DNA of 13,252 bases. It comes from Chloroflexota bacterium (GTDB lineage: Bacteria > Chloroflexota > Dehalococcoidia > Lucifugimonadales > JACPCL1). The position numbers and the translations under genes are program-made. Numbering within the stretch: position 1 is the first letter of the stretch; each line of letters opens with the position of its first letter. The notes beneath the pieces were generated by a model. The model searched no databases, was not told the DNA's origin, and saw only the letters and a program-made list of their open reading frames with translations. The stretch lies in NCBI GenBank assembly GCA_016210395.1, contig JACQUI010000187.1, forward strand, positions 1 to 13,252, written 5' to 3'. This document shows positions 6,775 to 12,707 of this stretch, piece after piece.

Positions 6775-7947
6775 CTATCCCCTCGGCAGGTCCAGGCCCC
6801 GCTGGGCGATGATGTTCCGCTGGATCTCCGACGTCCCCGCCGCAATCGTCGCCGACACGCCGCCGTACCAGGCCCGCAGCAGACGCCCTTGCAGCGGCGC
6901 GTGCGGCGACCCCTCCGCAAGCTGGCCGTACAGCCCCATGATCTCCAGCATCGCCCGCGCGTTCCGCTGCGTCGTCTCCGCGCCGAACAGCTTCGAGACC
7001 GACGCCTCCTTGTTCGGGACCTGCCCCTGGCTCTGCATCCAGGCGATCTTGTACGCCAGCAGCCGGCCCACCTCCAGCTCGATGAACATCTGCGCGACCC
7101 GGCTGCGCACCTCCGGCCGCGACGCGATCGCCTCGCCGTTGTGCCGCGCCTCTTTGATCAGCGCCACGAAGTCCCGCAGCACCGGGTAGTTGCCCGCCAC
7201 GCGTTCGATGCCCGAGCGCTCGTAGTCCAGGTTCTGCGCCGCCACGTACCAGCCCCGGTCCACCTCCCCCACCACCGCGCCCTTGGGCACGCGCACGTCC
7301 TCGAAGGTGATGGCGCTGAAGCCCTCTATGCCCGCCATGTTCACGATTGGCCGGACGGTGATCCCCGGCAGTCCCATATCCACCAGGAACACCGTGATGC
7401 CCCGGTGCTTCGGCACGTCGGCGTTGGTGCGCGCCGCCAGCCACACGAACTGCGAGTGCCGCGCCCCGCTGTTCCACGTCTTCACACCGTTGATCACGAA
7501 GTCGTCGCCGTCCCGCGCCGCCCGCGTCTCCAGCGACGCCAGGTCCGACCCCGTCCCCGGCTCGCTGTACCCGATGCAGATGCTCATCTCCCCGCCGGCG
7601 ATGCGCGGGATGAACCACCGCTTCTGCTCCTCGCTGCCCGATTGCATGATGCTGGGGGCCATCTGGTTCTCCGCCGTCAGGTGGTACGCGATGGGCGCGC
7701 CCGCCATCACCATCTCCTCCCGGTACACAAGGAACTCGATGTACCCCAGCGCCTTCCCGCCGTACTCCCGCGGCCACGCCAGCCCGATCCACCCCTTCTG
7801 CCCCAGCTTGCGCGAGAACTCCCGCGACACGCCGACGCCCGCCACCTCGTACCGCGCGTTGCGGAACTCCGGCGTCAGCTCCCCCGCCAGGTACTGGCGT
7901 ATCTCCTGCCGAAGGGCTTCTTGCCCTGGCGTAAAGGTGAAGTCCAT
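6775..7947 (-). CDS. Acyl-CoA dehydrogenase family protein
   Basis: This is a flavoprotein of the acyl-CoA dehydrogenase fold, which introduces an alpha-beta double bond in an acyl-CoA and passes electrons to ETF. The order is family-typical: an N-terminal helical domain (WPREYGG, 58-64), the beta domain with GYSEPGTGSDLA (126-137) and GVKTWNSGA, and a C-terminal helical domain ending GTSEIQRNIIAQRGLDLPRG. The medium-chain-type catalytic Glu (the YEGT position) is Ala here (AAGTSEIQR). LDYERSG (E243) fits the catalytic position of isovaleryl- and long-chain-type enzymes, so activity is still likely. I chose the ATG at 7947 because AAGGA sits 6 bases upstream and MDFTFTPGQEALR is a standard N-terminus; an upstream in-frame start at 7974 adds nine unconserved residues. 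It follows hepT by 35 bases. Codons are very GC-rich compared with the neighbouring operon. Confidence 0.93.
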   Translation of the reverse strand: MDFTFTPGQEALRQEIRQYLAGELTPEFRNARYEVAGVGVSREFSRKLGQKGWIGLAWPREYGGKALGYIEFLVYREEMVMAGAPIAYHLTAENQMAPSIMQSGSEEQKRWFIPRIAGGEMSICIGYSEPGTGSDLASLETRAARDGDDFVINGVKTWNSGARHSQFVWLAARTNADVPKHRGITVFLVDMGLPGITVRPIVNMAGIEGFSAITFEDVRVPKGAVVGEVDRGWYVAAQNLDYERSGIERVAGNYPVLRDFVALIKEARHNGEAIASRPEVRSRVAQMFIELEVGRLLAYKIAWMQSQGQVPNKEASVSKLFGAETTQRNARAMLEIMGLYGQLAEGSPHAPLQGRLLRAWYGGVSATIAAGTSEIQRNIIAQRGLDLPRG

Positions 7948-7982
7948 GACATGTCCTTGAATCTCGACCGTCAAACGGTTCG

Positions 7983-8339
7983 TCAGGTAGGGTTCTGTGA
8001 ACGGCCCTGAAGCAATTCCTGGACTTCCCTTTGGAGTGTCGGGAGTTTGGTCCCCAACAAATCCCAGAGCGTTCTGCTGTCCACCTGCGAGTATCCGTGG
8101 ACCAGCACGTTGCGGAGAGCAATGATGCGCCGGTACTCGCCTATCCGAGACGCCGTTTCTGGGTCAATTCGCGACAACTGGCTGACGGCCTCCCCGATAA
8201 TCTCAAACTGGCGTTCGACGGCAGATTGCAAAAGATCGTCTTCGGAGAACATTTCAAGGGTCTTGCCTGCCGTGAACCGGCGCAGGAGGACTGCAGCCTG
8301 CAGGATATCATGGAGGTATTTCCTGGACTCAGGCCGCAT
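7983..8339 (-). CDS. hepT: HepT-like ribonuclease toxin (DUF86)
   Basis: This 118-aa all-helical protein is a HEPN-domain toxin of the HepT/MntA system, in which HepT cleaves RNA and is silenced by its nucleotidyltransferase partner. The diagnostic RX4-6H motif appears as RNVLVHGY (residues 76-83), with R76 and H81 as likely catalytic residues and the trailing Tyr as the site that AMPylating MntA enzymes modify in known systems. FEIIGEAVSQLS is also family-typical. Its start overlaps the end of the antitoxin gene by 11 bases, giving tight translational coupling. Length and motif are complete, so it looks functional. It ends 35 bases upstream of the acyl-CoA dehydrogenase start. Confidence 0.9.
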   Translation of the reverse strand: MRPESRKYLHDILQAAVLLRRFTAGKTLEMFSEDDLLQSAVERQFEIIGEAVSQLSRIDPETASRIGEYRRIIALRNVLVHGYSQVDSRTLWDLLGTKLPTLQREVQELLQGRSQNPT

Positions 8340-8637
8340 AGAGCAATGTCCGGGTCTTTGCTATCTCTTCCAGGAAGTAGGGATTCCTGATCACGGAAGC
8401 GACCACCAGGTCTACGGGGCGATGGAAAAGCTGCTCCAGCGCTTCAAGCAACCCAAAGTACGCGTCGGCATACTTCCCGTGTCCCAGTTCTCCGAACTCC
8501 ACAAGGAAGTCCAGGTCACTGGTCGCAGGGTCGAATCGGTCAGTTGCTGCGGACCCAAACAGCTCAAGCTTCCGCACGCCATACAGTTTGCACAGCAAGG
8601 TCAACTCTTCTCGATGCTCTTCCACAACTTGGTTCAT
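8329..8637 (-). CDS. mntA: MntA-like nucleotidyltransferase antitoxin
   Basis: This 102-aa minimal nucleotidyltransferase is the antitoxin partner of the HepT-like protein, and in studied systems it neutralises HepT by AMPylation. The active-site pattern is LFGSAATDRFDPATSDLDFL: GS at 28-29 and the metal-binding D41 and D43. A further acidic residue lies in RPVDLVV. The spacer between GS and DxD is one residue longer than the textbook ten, which occurs in family members with an SDLDFLVEF signature. The start ATG overlaps the TGA of the upstream broken HicB-like gene as ATGA, and GAGG lies 8-9 bases upstream. The gene overlaps hepT by 11 bases. It may depend on read-through from the hicB promoter at 9442-9470. 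Confidence 0.9.
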   Translation of the reverse strand: MNQVVEEHREELTLLCKLYGVRKLELFGSAATDRFDPATSDLDFLVEFGELGHGKYADAYFGLLEALEQLFHRPVDLVVASVIRNPYFLEEIAKTRTLLYAA

Positions 8638-8866
8638 AGAATTGGCCTCTGTGACACGCTTCGCAACTCCGGCGCGGTTTCTCCGTGTTCGAGGCGTTCC
8701 GCAACAACGCCCAGGGCCGGCGCCTTCTCTCTTGCAATTGACACCTCAGGGGTAGGGCCATAACCCATCACCCCGGCAGACCGGTGGCCTCGGCAATCCA
8801 CCGCCCGTCTGTTTCTTGTTCAATCTTGATATGCAGGTTCAAAGCGTGCCGCACCGTGAATCCCAT
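8634..8866 (-). pseudogene. Second HicB-like antitoxin, broken by one missing base
   Basis: This gene appears only when two frames are joined. From the ATG at 8866 the frame reads MGFTVRHALNLHIKIEQ and DGRWIAEATGLPG, then TGA at 8768-8770. One base out of frame, the protein resumes as VMGYGPTPEVSIAREK and VVAERLEHGETAPEL, ending at 8634. Restoring one G in the run at 8771-8774 gives a roughly 76-aa HicB/DUF1902-type protein with the usual DGRWIAE, LPGV and ERLEHGE landmarks. The ATG directly follows the stop of the broken hicA, and the remnant's stop overlaps the mntA start as ATGA. A single base in a G run could be real decay or a sequencing error. Confidence 0.82.
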
Positions 8867-9200
8867 TCACAGCAGGTTCACGAACTCCTCAACGGACAGG
8901 CCCGCCCCATCCAGGATCGAACCCAAGGCGCCGGTATCTATGTGGCGATGAGCTGGGACCACCACCTGTGCGAAGGGCTGTCCCGCCGCATGACAATATG
9001 GCTCCCCTTTTGCCGTCTAAAAGTAAAGCCTGCCCTCTCCAGCGCGCGAAGCACCTGGGTGCTGCTTAGGGACTGTCACGAAATAACATACCTGTTTCTC
9101 GAAGGCAATACGAACGTGTGTTAGCTGTTGCTTCTACCAAAAATGGGTAGGTTATTACGTGACAACTCCTTAGGTCGCGAGGGAGTCGCCTACCTTGCAC
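8867..9200 (-). pseudogene. hicA: hicA toxin gene split by a 98-bp insertion and a frameshift
   Basis: HicA is a small double-stranded-RNA-binding-fold mRNA interferase. From a GTG at 9200 the sequence reads VQGRRLPRD, is cut by the element at 9071-9168, and resumes as LSSTQVLRALERAG and RRQKGSHIVMRRD. A one-base shift then gives PFAQVVVPAH and LDGAGLSVEEFVNLL, ending at TGA 8867-8869. Excising the element with one copy of the target repeat joins RLPRD and LSSTQ perfectly in frame, the usual HicA N-terminus. The His of GSH is the catalytic residue. GGAGG (9210-9214) lies 9 bases before the GTG, which overlaps the end of the upstream hicB, a hicBA order. Read straight, translation from the GTG ends at a TAA just past the element, so the toxin is inactive unless the assembly is wrong. 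Confidence 0.85.
9071..9168. mobile_element. 98-bp MITE-like element with 6-bp target duplication
   Basis: The ends are imperfect inverted repeats: GACTGTCACGAAATAACATACC at the left, and the complement GAGTTGTCACGTAATAACCTACC at the right. They agree at about four of five positions with one gap. The exact hexamer CTTAGG flanks both sides (9065-9070 and 9169-9174), as expected for a target-site duplication. The roughly 50-bp interior has no coding capacity. Removing the element and one hexamer restores the hicA reading frame across the site, which independently confirms an insertion. It is a miniature non-autonomous element or an internally deleted IS. I cannot name the parent family. Confidence 0.8.
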
Positions 9201-9411
9201 TGACCTGCACCTCCAGGGTCTCTCGCCCCTCCTCGGTAGGCACAGGCAGGCCGTCTTCCAGCAGAGCCTCTATGTAAACCTCCATAGCCTCCTTGATGTT
9301 TTCCACGGCTTCTGCCTTGGTTTCTCCCTGGGACACGCACCCCTTTAGAGCAGGCACATAGGCCACGTACCCGGATTCACGGCCCTTCTCTATGATGACG
9401 GTGTAGCGCAT
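9190..9411 (-). CDS. hicB: HicB family antitoxin
   Basis: This 73-aa protein has the partial RNase H fold of HicB antitoxins, which bind HicA and usually repress their own operon. The core GYVAYVPALKGCVSQGET and AVENIKEAMEVYIEALLEDG is textbook, and the full short form ends shortly after. No separate DNA-binding domain follows, so autoregulation is uncertain. The ATG is preceded by AGAGG about 9 bases upstream. Its stop lies 6-8 bases beyond the GTG of the broken hicA, so the two genes overlap and this was the partner of that toxin. With hicA disrupted the antitoxin looks orphaned yet still intact. It is the first gene of the stacked toxin-antitoxin array. Confidence 0.92.
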   Translation of the reverse strand: MRYTVIIEKGRESGYVAYVPALKGCVSQGETKAEAVENIKEAMEVYIEALLEDGLPVPTEEGRETLEVQVSAR

Positions 9412-9441
9412 GGTCTTTCACCTCTCCGTTGCCCTCGCTTC

Positions 9442-9470
9442 ATTCTACACGGGATCGTCGCCTGCTTGAA
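9442..9470 (-). promoter_or_regulatory. Candidate promoter of the hicB-led array
   Basis: On the minus strand TTCAAG (9470-9465) and TAGAAT (9447-9442) are 17 bases apart, about 31 bases upstream of the hicB ATG. The -10 is good and the -35 weak. It lies just past the end of the acetyltransferase gene. Confidence 0.4.
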
Positions 9471-9475
9471 ATCTA

Positions 9476-10045
9476 TCATCGTCCTCTGTCGCCTCCTCGT
9501 CTTCTCCCCCGCCACTCCCCCTCCAGCAACCCATACACCGCCAGATCAACGTAGTGGTCGTAGAGCAGCTCTGCCTCCCGCTGCACCCCTTCCAAGATGA
9601 ACCCCAAACGATCGGGGATCGCCCGGCTGCGCGCGTTGCCTGTTGCTGCCCGTATCTGCATGCGGTGCATGCCCCGCCGGCTGAAGGCGTAGTCCAGCAG
9701 CGCCTCGCACGACCGCGTCATGATGCCCTTGCCCTGCGCGTCCTCGGCCAGCCAGTAGCCGATCTCCCCCGCCTTGCTGGCCGACGTCAGCCCCCGCAGG
9801 CCGATCGTACCCACGACACGCCCCTTGTACTCCACAAGGAACGTCAGCTCCCGGCTCTCCGCATCCGGGGCCAGCATGCGCTCCACGTGCCGTTCCTCGT
9901 CCTCCAGCGTCCGCACCGAGTCCACCCACGGCAGCCACTGCCGCAGGTGCGCGCGGTTGCCTTCCACCAGCGCAAACAGCGCCGCCGCATCGCCGGCAAC
10001 GGGCTGGCGAAGAGTAAGGTCTTGGTCTATGCGAATTGCGTCCAT
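9476..10045 (-). CDS. GNAT N-acetyltransferase, RimJ/RimL type
   Basis: This 189-aa protein transfers an acetyl group from acetyl-CoA, probably to a protein N-terminus or small amine; the acceptor cannot be read from sequence. The N-terminus LTLRQPVAGDAAALFALVE, the HLRQWLPW segment and EIGYWLAEDAQGKGIMTRS (94-112, with the QGKG acetyl-CoA loop) are typical. So is the late ATGNARSRAIPDRLGF with a following LYDHYVDLAVYGLLEGEW. I chose the ATG at 10045; the frame stays open to 10180, but those 45 residues overlap the upstream gene and are not family-like. It begins 38 bases after the amidohydrolase stop and is probably co-transcribed with it. A truncated relative lies at 12494-12620. Confidence 0.9.
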   Translation of the reverse strand: MDAIRIDQDLTLRQPVAGDAAALFALVEGNRAHLRQWLPWVDSVRTLEDEERHVERMLAPDAESRELTFLVEYKGRVVGTIGLRGLTSASKAGEIGYWLAEDAQGKGIMTRSCEALLDYAFSRRGMHRMQIRAATGNARSRAIPDRLGFILEGVQREAELLYDHYVDLAVYGLLEGEWRGRRRGGDRGR

Positions 10046-10083
10046 GCTCACGTCTCGTCCGGGGAGGCGAGCCCGAAGCTGTG

Positions 10084-11049
10084 CTATACGCGCAGCAGCT
10101 TCTCCAGGTTCTTGTGGAGGATCGCTTCTTTCTCGTCCTGTGTCAGGCTTTCCAGCCCGAGCACCCAGGAAACCGGCCAATCAAAGCACATGTCGAAAGG
10201 CCAATCTGTGCCGAAGACCACCTGGTCAATGCCCACCGCGTCAATCAGATAGCGCAGCGCCGGTTCGCTATGGGTCAGGCAATCGTAATAGAAGCGGCCC
10301 AGGTACGCGCTGGGCGGCTGATGAAGCTGCTGCCGAGCTTCGGGGCGCACCTCCCAGCCCCGGTCCATGCGCCCAATGCCGTAGCAGGTGTACCCGCCGG
10401 CGTGGCACAGGCAAATCTTGAGGTTTGGAAACCTGTCCATCACACCGCCGAACACGAAGGAGGCGAACGTGACCGCGCGGTCCGCCAGGTTCCCGATGGT
10501 GTTCGGCAGGTGATAGCGATTGAGGCGCGGGCTGACGAGCGTGGGGCCACCCTGGTGGATAAGGAGCACGGCGTTCAGTTGCTCGGCGGTTCGCCAGAGA
10601 GGGTAGAAGCGCGGGTCGTCGTAGGTCAGGCCGTTGACGTGGTCGCCAATCATGGCGCCCTTCAGCCCAAGCTCTGTCACGGACCGTTCCAGCTCCGTTA
10701 CGGCCTGGCCAACGTCCTGCATTGGCAGATTCGCCAGCCCCGCAAAGCGGGCCGGATACTGGCGTGTGAGCTGCGCCACGTAGTCGTTGCACTCACGATG
10801 CATTGCCGCGGCGGCGGCAGCCTCCACATCGTAAAAGTAGAACTGGGCGGCGGTGGAAAGCACATGCACGTCCACTCCCAGGGAGTCCATATCTTTCAGG
10901 CGCTGCTCAGGCGTCCAGAGGGTGCGAGGGTTGTATTGATGAATCTGGCGCAACTGCGTTGCCGTCAGGCCGTGCCACTCCCCGCCGGAGGCAATGGCCT
11001 CCAGCGCGCCGGCGGGGCTGATGTGGGCATGTGTATCTATCGCACGCAT
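10084..11049 (-). CDS. Amidohydrolase 2 (ACMSD-like) metal-dependent hydrolase or decarboxylase
   Basis: This 321-aa TIM-barrel protein is of the amidohydrolase_2 family, which includes aminocarboxymuconate-semialdehyde decarboxylase and related carboxylic-acid decarboxylases. Metal ligands are visible: HAH at 7-9 in IDTHAHIS, H165 in LIHQGG, H216 in CLCHAGG and D282 in FGTDWPFD. Further family marks are RFAGLANLPMQD and the C-terminal LHKNLEKLLRV (N314 of the usual NxxxL end). Length is standard. The ATG has AGGAG 6 bases upstream. It is divergent from the dienelactone hydrolase gene across 292 bp, and the pairing suggests catabolism of aromatic or dicarboxylic compounds; substrate is unknown. 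The acetyltransferase gene follows. Confidence 0.92.
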   Translation of the reverse strand: MRAIDTHAHISPAGALEAIASGGEWHGLTATQLRQIHQYNPRTLWTPEQRLKDMDSLGVDVHVLSTAAQFYFYDVEAAAAAAMHRECNDYVAQLTRQYPARFAGLANLPMQDVGQAVTELERSVTELGLKGAMIGDHVNGLTYDDPRFYPLWRTAEQLNAVLLIHQGGPTLVSPRLNRYHLPNTIGNLADRAVTFASFVFGGVMDRFPNLKICLCHAGGYTCYGIGRMDRGWEVRPEARQQLHQPPSAYLGRFYYDCLTHSEPALRYLIDAVGIDQVVFGTDWPFDMCFDWPVSWVLGLESLTQDEKEAILHKNLEKLLRV

Positions 11050-11341
11050 CTCGCACTCCTATCAGGCGCTTTGCCGTCAATCGGGGGAGCCTCTCACCCA
11101 TTTGCCGTTGGAGGACACCGATGGCTCTGCCTCTGCCTGTGGGAGAGCCGGCCAGGGGGCAACTGGGCAGTTCCTTCGTGAATCCGGCTGGGGGCCATTG
11201 TAGCAACAGAGTATGTGCGAATCCAGACGGTCATCAAAGGTGCGCTTCCGAGGGCTGTTCACCCCCGTAGCTATCCGTTAGAATGCCTGCCAGTGAGTCG
11301 TGGAGACATCCAAGGCAGCACCCGGGAGATTGGAGGACACG
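11050..11341. other. Divergent intergenic region
   Basis: This gap separates the divergent amidohydrolase and dienelactone hydrolase genes and should carry both promoters. For the rightward gene TAGAAT at 11279-11284 is a plausible -10, with only a poor -35 (TGTTCA, 17 bases upstream). For the leftward gene TACAAT (complement of 11197-11202) is a possible -10 about 150 bases from the ATG. I see no RNA gene, operator palindrome or convincing small gene. Confidence 0.4.
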
Positions 11342-12106
11342 ATGACCACCGCTAGGCGAGCCACGTTCGAGGGCATGATTGCGGAGCTGGTCCCTATTCC
11401 GGGCCACAACAATGACACCATCTACGGCTACCTCGCCCGTCCTCTAGGCCCCGGGCCCTACCCGGGCGTGGTGGTGATCCATCATGCGCCTGGTTGGGAC
11501 GAAGGGACCAAGGAAATCACACGGAAGTTGGCGGCGCACGGCTACAACGCTATCTGCCCGAACCTCTATCACAGGGAGGACCCTGCCGACCCCGTTGCCG
11601 CCGCTGCCGCCACGCGTGCCGCGGGTGGCGTGCCGGATGCGCGGTGCCTTGGCGACGTGCAGGGCGCCGTTGAGTTTTTGAAGTCCCTGCTTTCATGCAA
11701 CCAGAAGGTCGGCGTTATCGGCTACTGCTCCGGCGGCAGGCAGACCTATCTTGTGGCGTGCAACCTCCCAGGTATTGCGGCTGCCATTGACTGCTACGGC
11801 GGAAGAGTCGTTGCGGCCGCTGAGCAACTCTCGGCGCGGCAACCGGTGGCGCCCATTGAAATGAGCGCGAATCTCGCGTGCCCGCTGCTGGGCTTGTTCG
11901 GCGCAGATGATCTCAGCCCGTCTCCAAAGGACGTCGCCCAAACTGAAGCGGTCCTGAAGCGCCTCGGAAAGACCTACGAGTTTCATACCTACGAGGGCGC
12001 CGGGCACTCCTTCTTTTCGTCGGACCGTCCTGCCTATCGCCAGGCGGCTGCAGCGGATGGGTGGGAGCGCGTCTTCGCATGGTACGGCAAATACCTGAGC
12101 TCCTAG
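11342..12106 (+). CDS. Dienelactone hydrolase family protein
   Basis: This 254-aa alpha/beta hydrolase is of the dienelactone hydrolase family, whose founding member opens dienelactone to maleylacetate in chlorocatechol breakdown; many members have other ester substrates. The nucleophile is Cys129 in GYCSGGR, Asp189 in FGADDLSP is the likely acid and His222 in GAGHSFF completes the triad. VVVIHHAPGWDEGTKEITRKL is the standard oxyanion and helix region. I chose the ATG at 11342 because GGAGG lies 5 bases upstream; an in-frame GTG at 11300 lacks such a site. No signal peptide is seen, so it is cytoplasmic. The small gene at 12158 follows by 51 bases and may be co-transcribed. Confidence 0.93.
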   Translation: MTTARRATFEGMIAELVPIPGHNNDTIYGYLARPLGPGPYPGVVVIHHAPGWDEGTKEITRKLAAHGYNAICPNLYHREDPADPVAAAAATRAAGGVPDARCLGDVQGAVEFLKSLLSCNQKVGVIGYCSGGRQTYLVACNLPGIAAAIDCYGGRVVAAAEQLSARQPVAPIEMSANLACPLLGLFGADDLSPSPKDVAQTEAVLKRLGKTYEFHTYEGAGHSFFSSDRPAYRQAAAADGWERVFAWYGKYLSS

Positions 12107-12157
12107 CCTTTTGTTCCTCATGCCGCGGGGGCGACTTAACCAGTGGGAGACGCGGGC

Positions 12158-12475
12158 ATGTTGATGAAAGTGCTTGACCACCAACTGCTACTGGCCTTGA
12201 ACGAACGCAGCGTATCCGTTGGGCGGCGACAGAATCTCAAGTCGTGGCAGCTACCCAAGGAGCCTCAGCAGCGCTATTGGGTCAATATGCACGAGTACAG
12301 GCAGAGGGGCGGCAGTCAGGAGGTCCGAGTGTGCGTTGTCCTGAGTCTGGTCACGTGTGACACAGCCTGGCTGGACCTGTCCCCGGATGAGTTTGCCGCC
12401 ATCCCAGAGGAAGAGGTCCACCTTATGGACTGGGAAACGGCCATGTGCGCCGGGACGCCCGAACCGGCCCCCTAG
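12158..12475 (+). CDS. Hypothetical small protein
   Basis: I do not recognise this protein of about 105 residues. It starts MLMKVLDHQLLLALNERSVS and has an alternating hydrophobic stretch near VRVCVVLSLVTCDTAWLDL, followed by an acidic LSPDEFAAIPEEEVHLMDWE and a proline-rich end. There is no signal peptide or clear membrane helix. The ATG at 12158 has GGGAG 8 bases upstream; a GTG at 12143 is in frame but overlaps that ribosome site, so I reject it. It follows the dienelactone hydrolase on the same strand without a visible terminator between them. Its stop lies next to the truncated acetyltransferase remnant on the opposite strand. Confidence 0.65.
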   Translation: MLMKVLDHQLLLALNERSVSVGRRQNLKSWQLPKEPQQRYWVNMHEYRQRGGSQEVRVCVVLSLVTCDTAWLDLSPDEFAAIPEEEVHLMDWETAMCAGTPEPAP

Positions 12476-12493
12476 CCCGCTTGTTGAGGTCTG

Positions 12494-12620
12494 TTGGTTG
12501 GAGCCACTGCCGCAGGTACGCGCGATCCCACTCCGCCAAGGCAAACATCGCCGCCGCGTCGCTGGCAACGGGCCGGCGCAGGGTGATGTCGTTGTCTACG
12601 CGAATCGCGTCCAGGTTCAT
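12494..12620 (-). pseudogene. Truncated copy of a RimJ/RimL-type acetyltransferase 5' end
   Basis: From an ATG at 12620 the minus strand encodes LDAIRVDNDITLRRPVASD and then AAMFALAEWDRAYLRQWLQ, closely matching the first 38 residues of the intact acetyltransferase at 9476-10045. Over about 117 bases the two agree at roughly four of five nucleotide positions. Past LRQWL the similarity stops abruptly and the frame runs into unrelated sequence, with no acetyl-CoA-binding motif. This is a 5' fragment left by duplication and deletion, or by recombination between paralogues. A peptide could still be made, since the frame stays open to 12423, but it would not be an enzyme. Confidence 0.82.
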
Positions 12621-12707
12621 GTCTTCCGGGAACCCTCGGCTAAGCGAATAGGTGAACGGCGATGGGCATACCAACTCCGTAGAGAACGCAGCTTGGAGTA
12701 CAATAAG

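Noticed and set aside
7960..7982. Hairpin ACCGT-TTG-ACGGT between hepT and the acyl-CoA dehydrogenase gene
   Set aside because: Only five base pairs with a three-base loop and no T-tract, too weak to call a terminator.
6484..8010. A 508-residue plus-strand open frame antisense to the acyl-CoA dehydrogenase
   Set aside because: It is rich in Arg, Pro and His without domain signals, a typical antisense artefact of GC-rich third positions.
6539..8122. A 527-residue minus-strand open frame over the acyl-CoA dehydrogenase region
   Set aside because: It is a shadow frame in very GC-rich sequence: composition is skewed to Gly, Ala and Arg with no recognisable motif, whereas the overlapping frame encodes a clear acyl-CoA dehydrogenase.
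8816..9124. A plus-strand frame across the hicA/hicB region
   Set aside because: The minus strand explains this sequence as broken hicA and hicB plus an inserted element; the plus frame has no motif or ribosome site.
10046..10180. N-terminal extension of the acetyltransferase
   Set aside because: It overlaps the amidohydrolase end and lacks family similarity; the ATG at 10045 starts exactly at the conserved N-terminus.
10036..11181. A 381-residue plus-strand frame antisense to the amidohydrolase
   Set aside because: The opposite strand has a full set of amidohydrolase metal ligands and a strong ribosome site; this frame shows no family motif.
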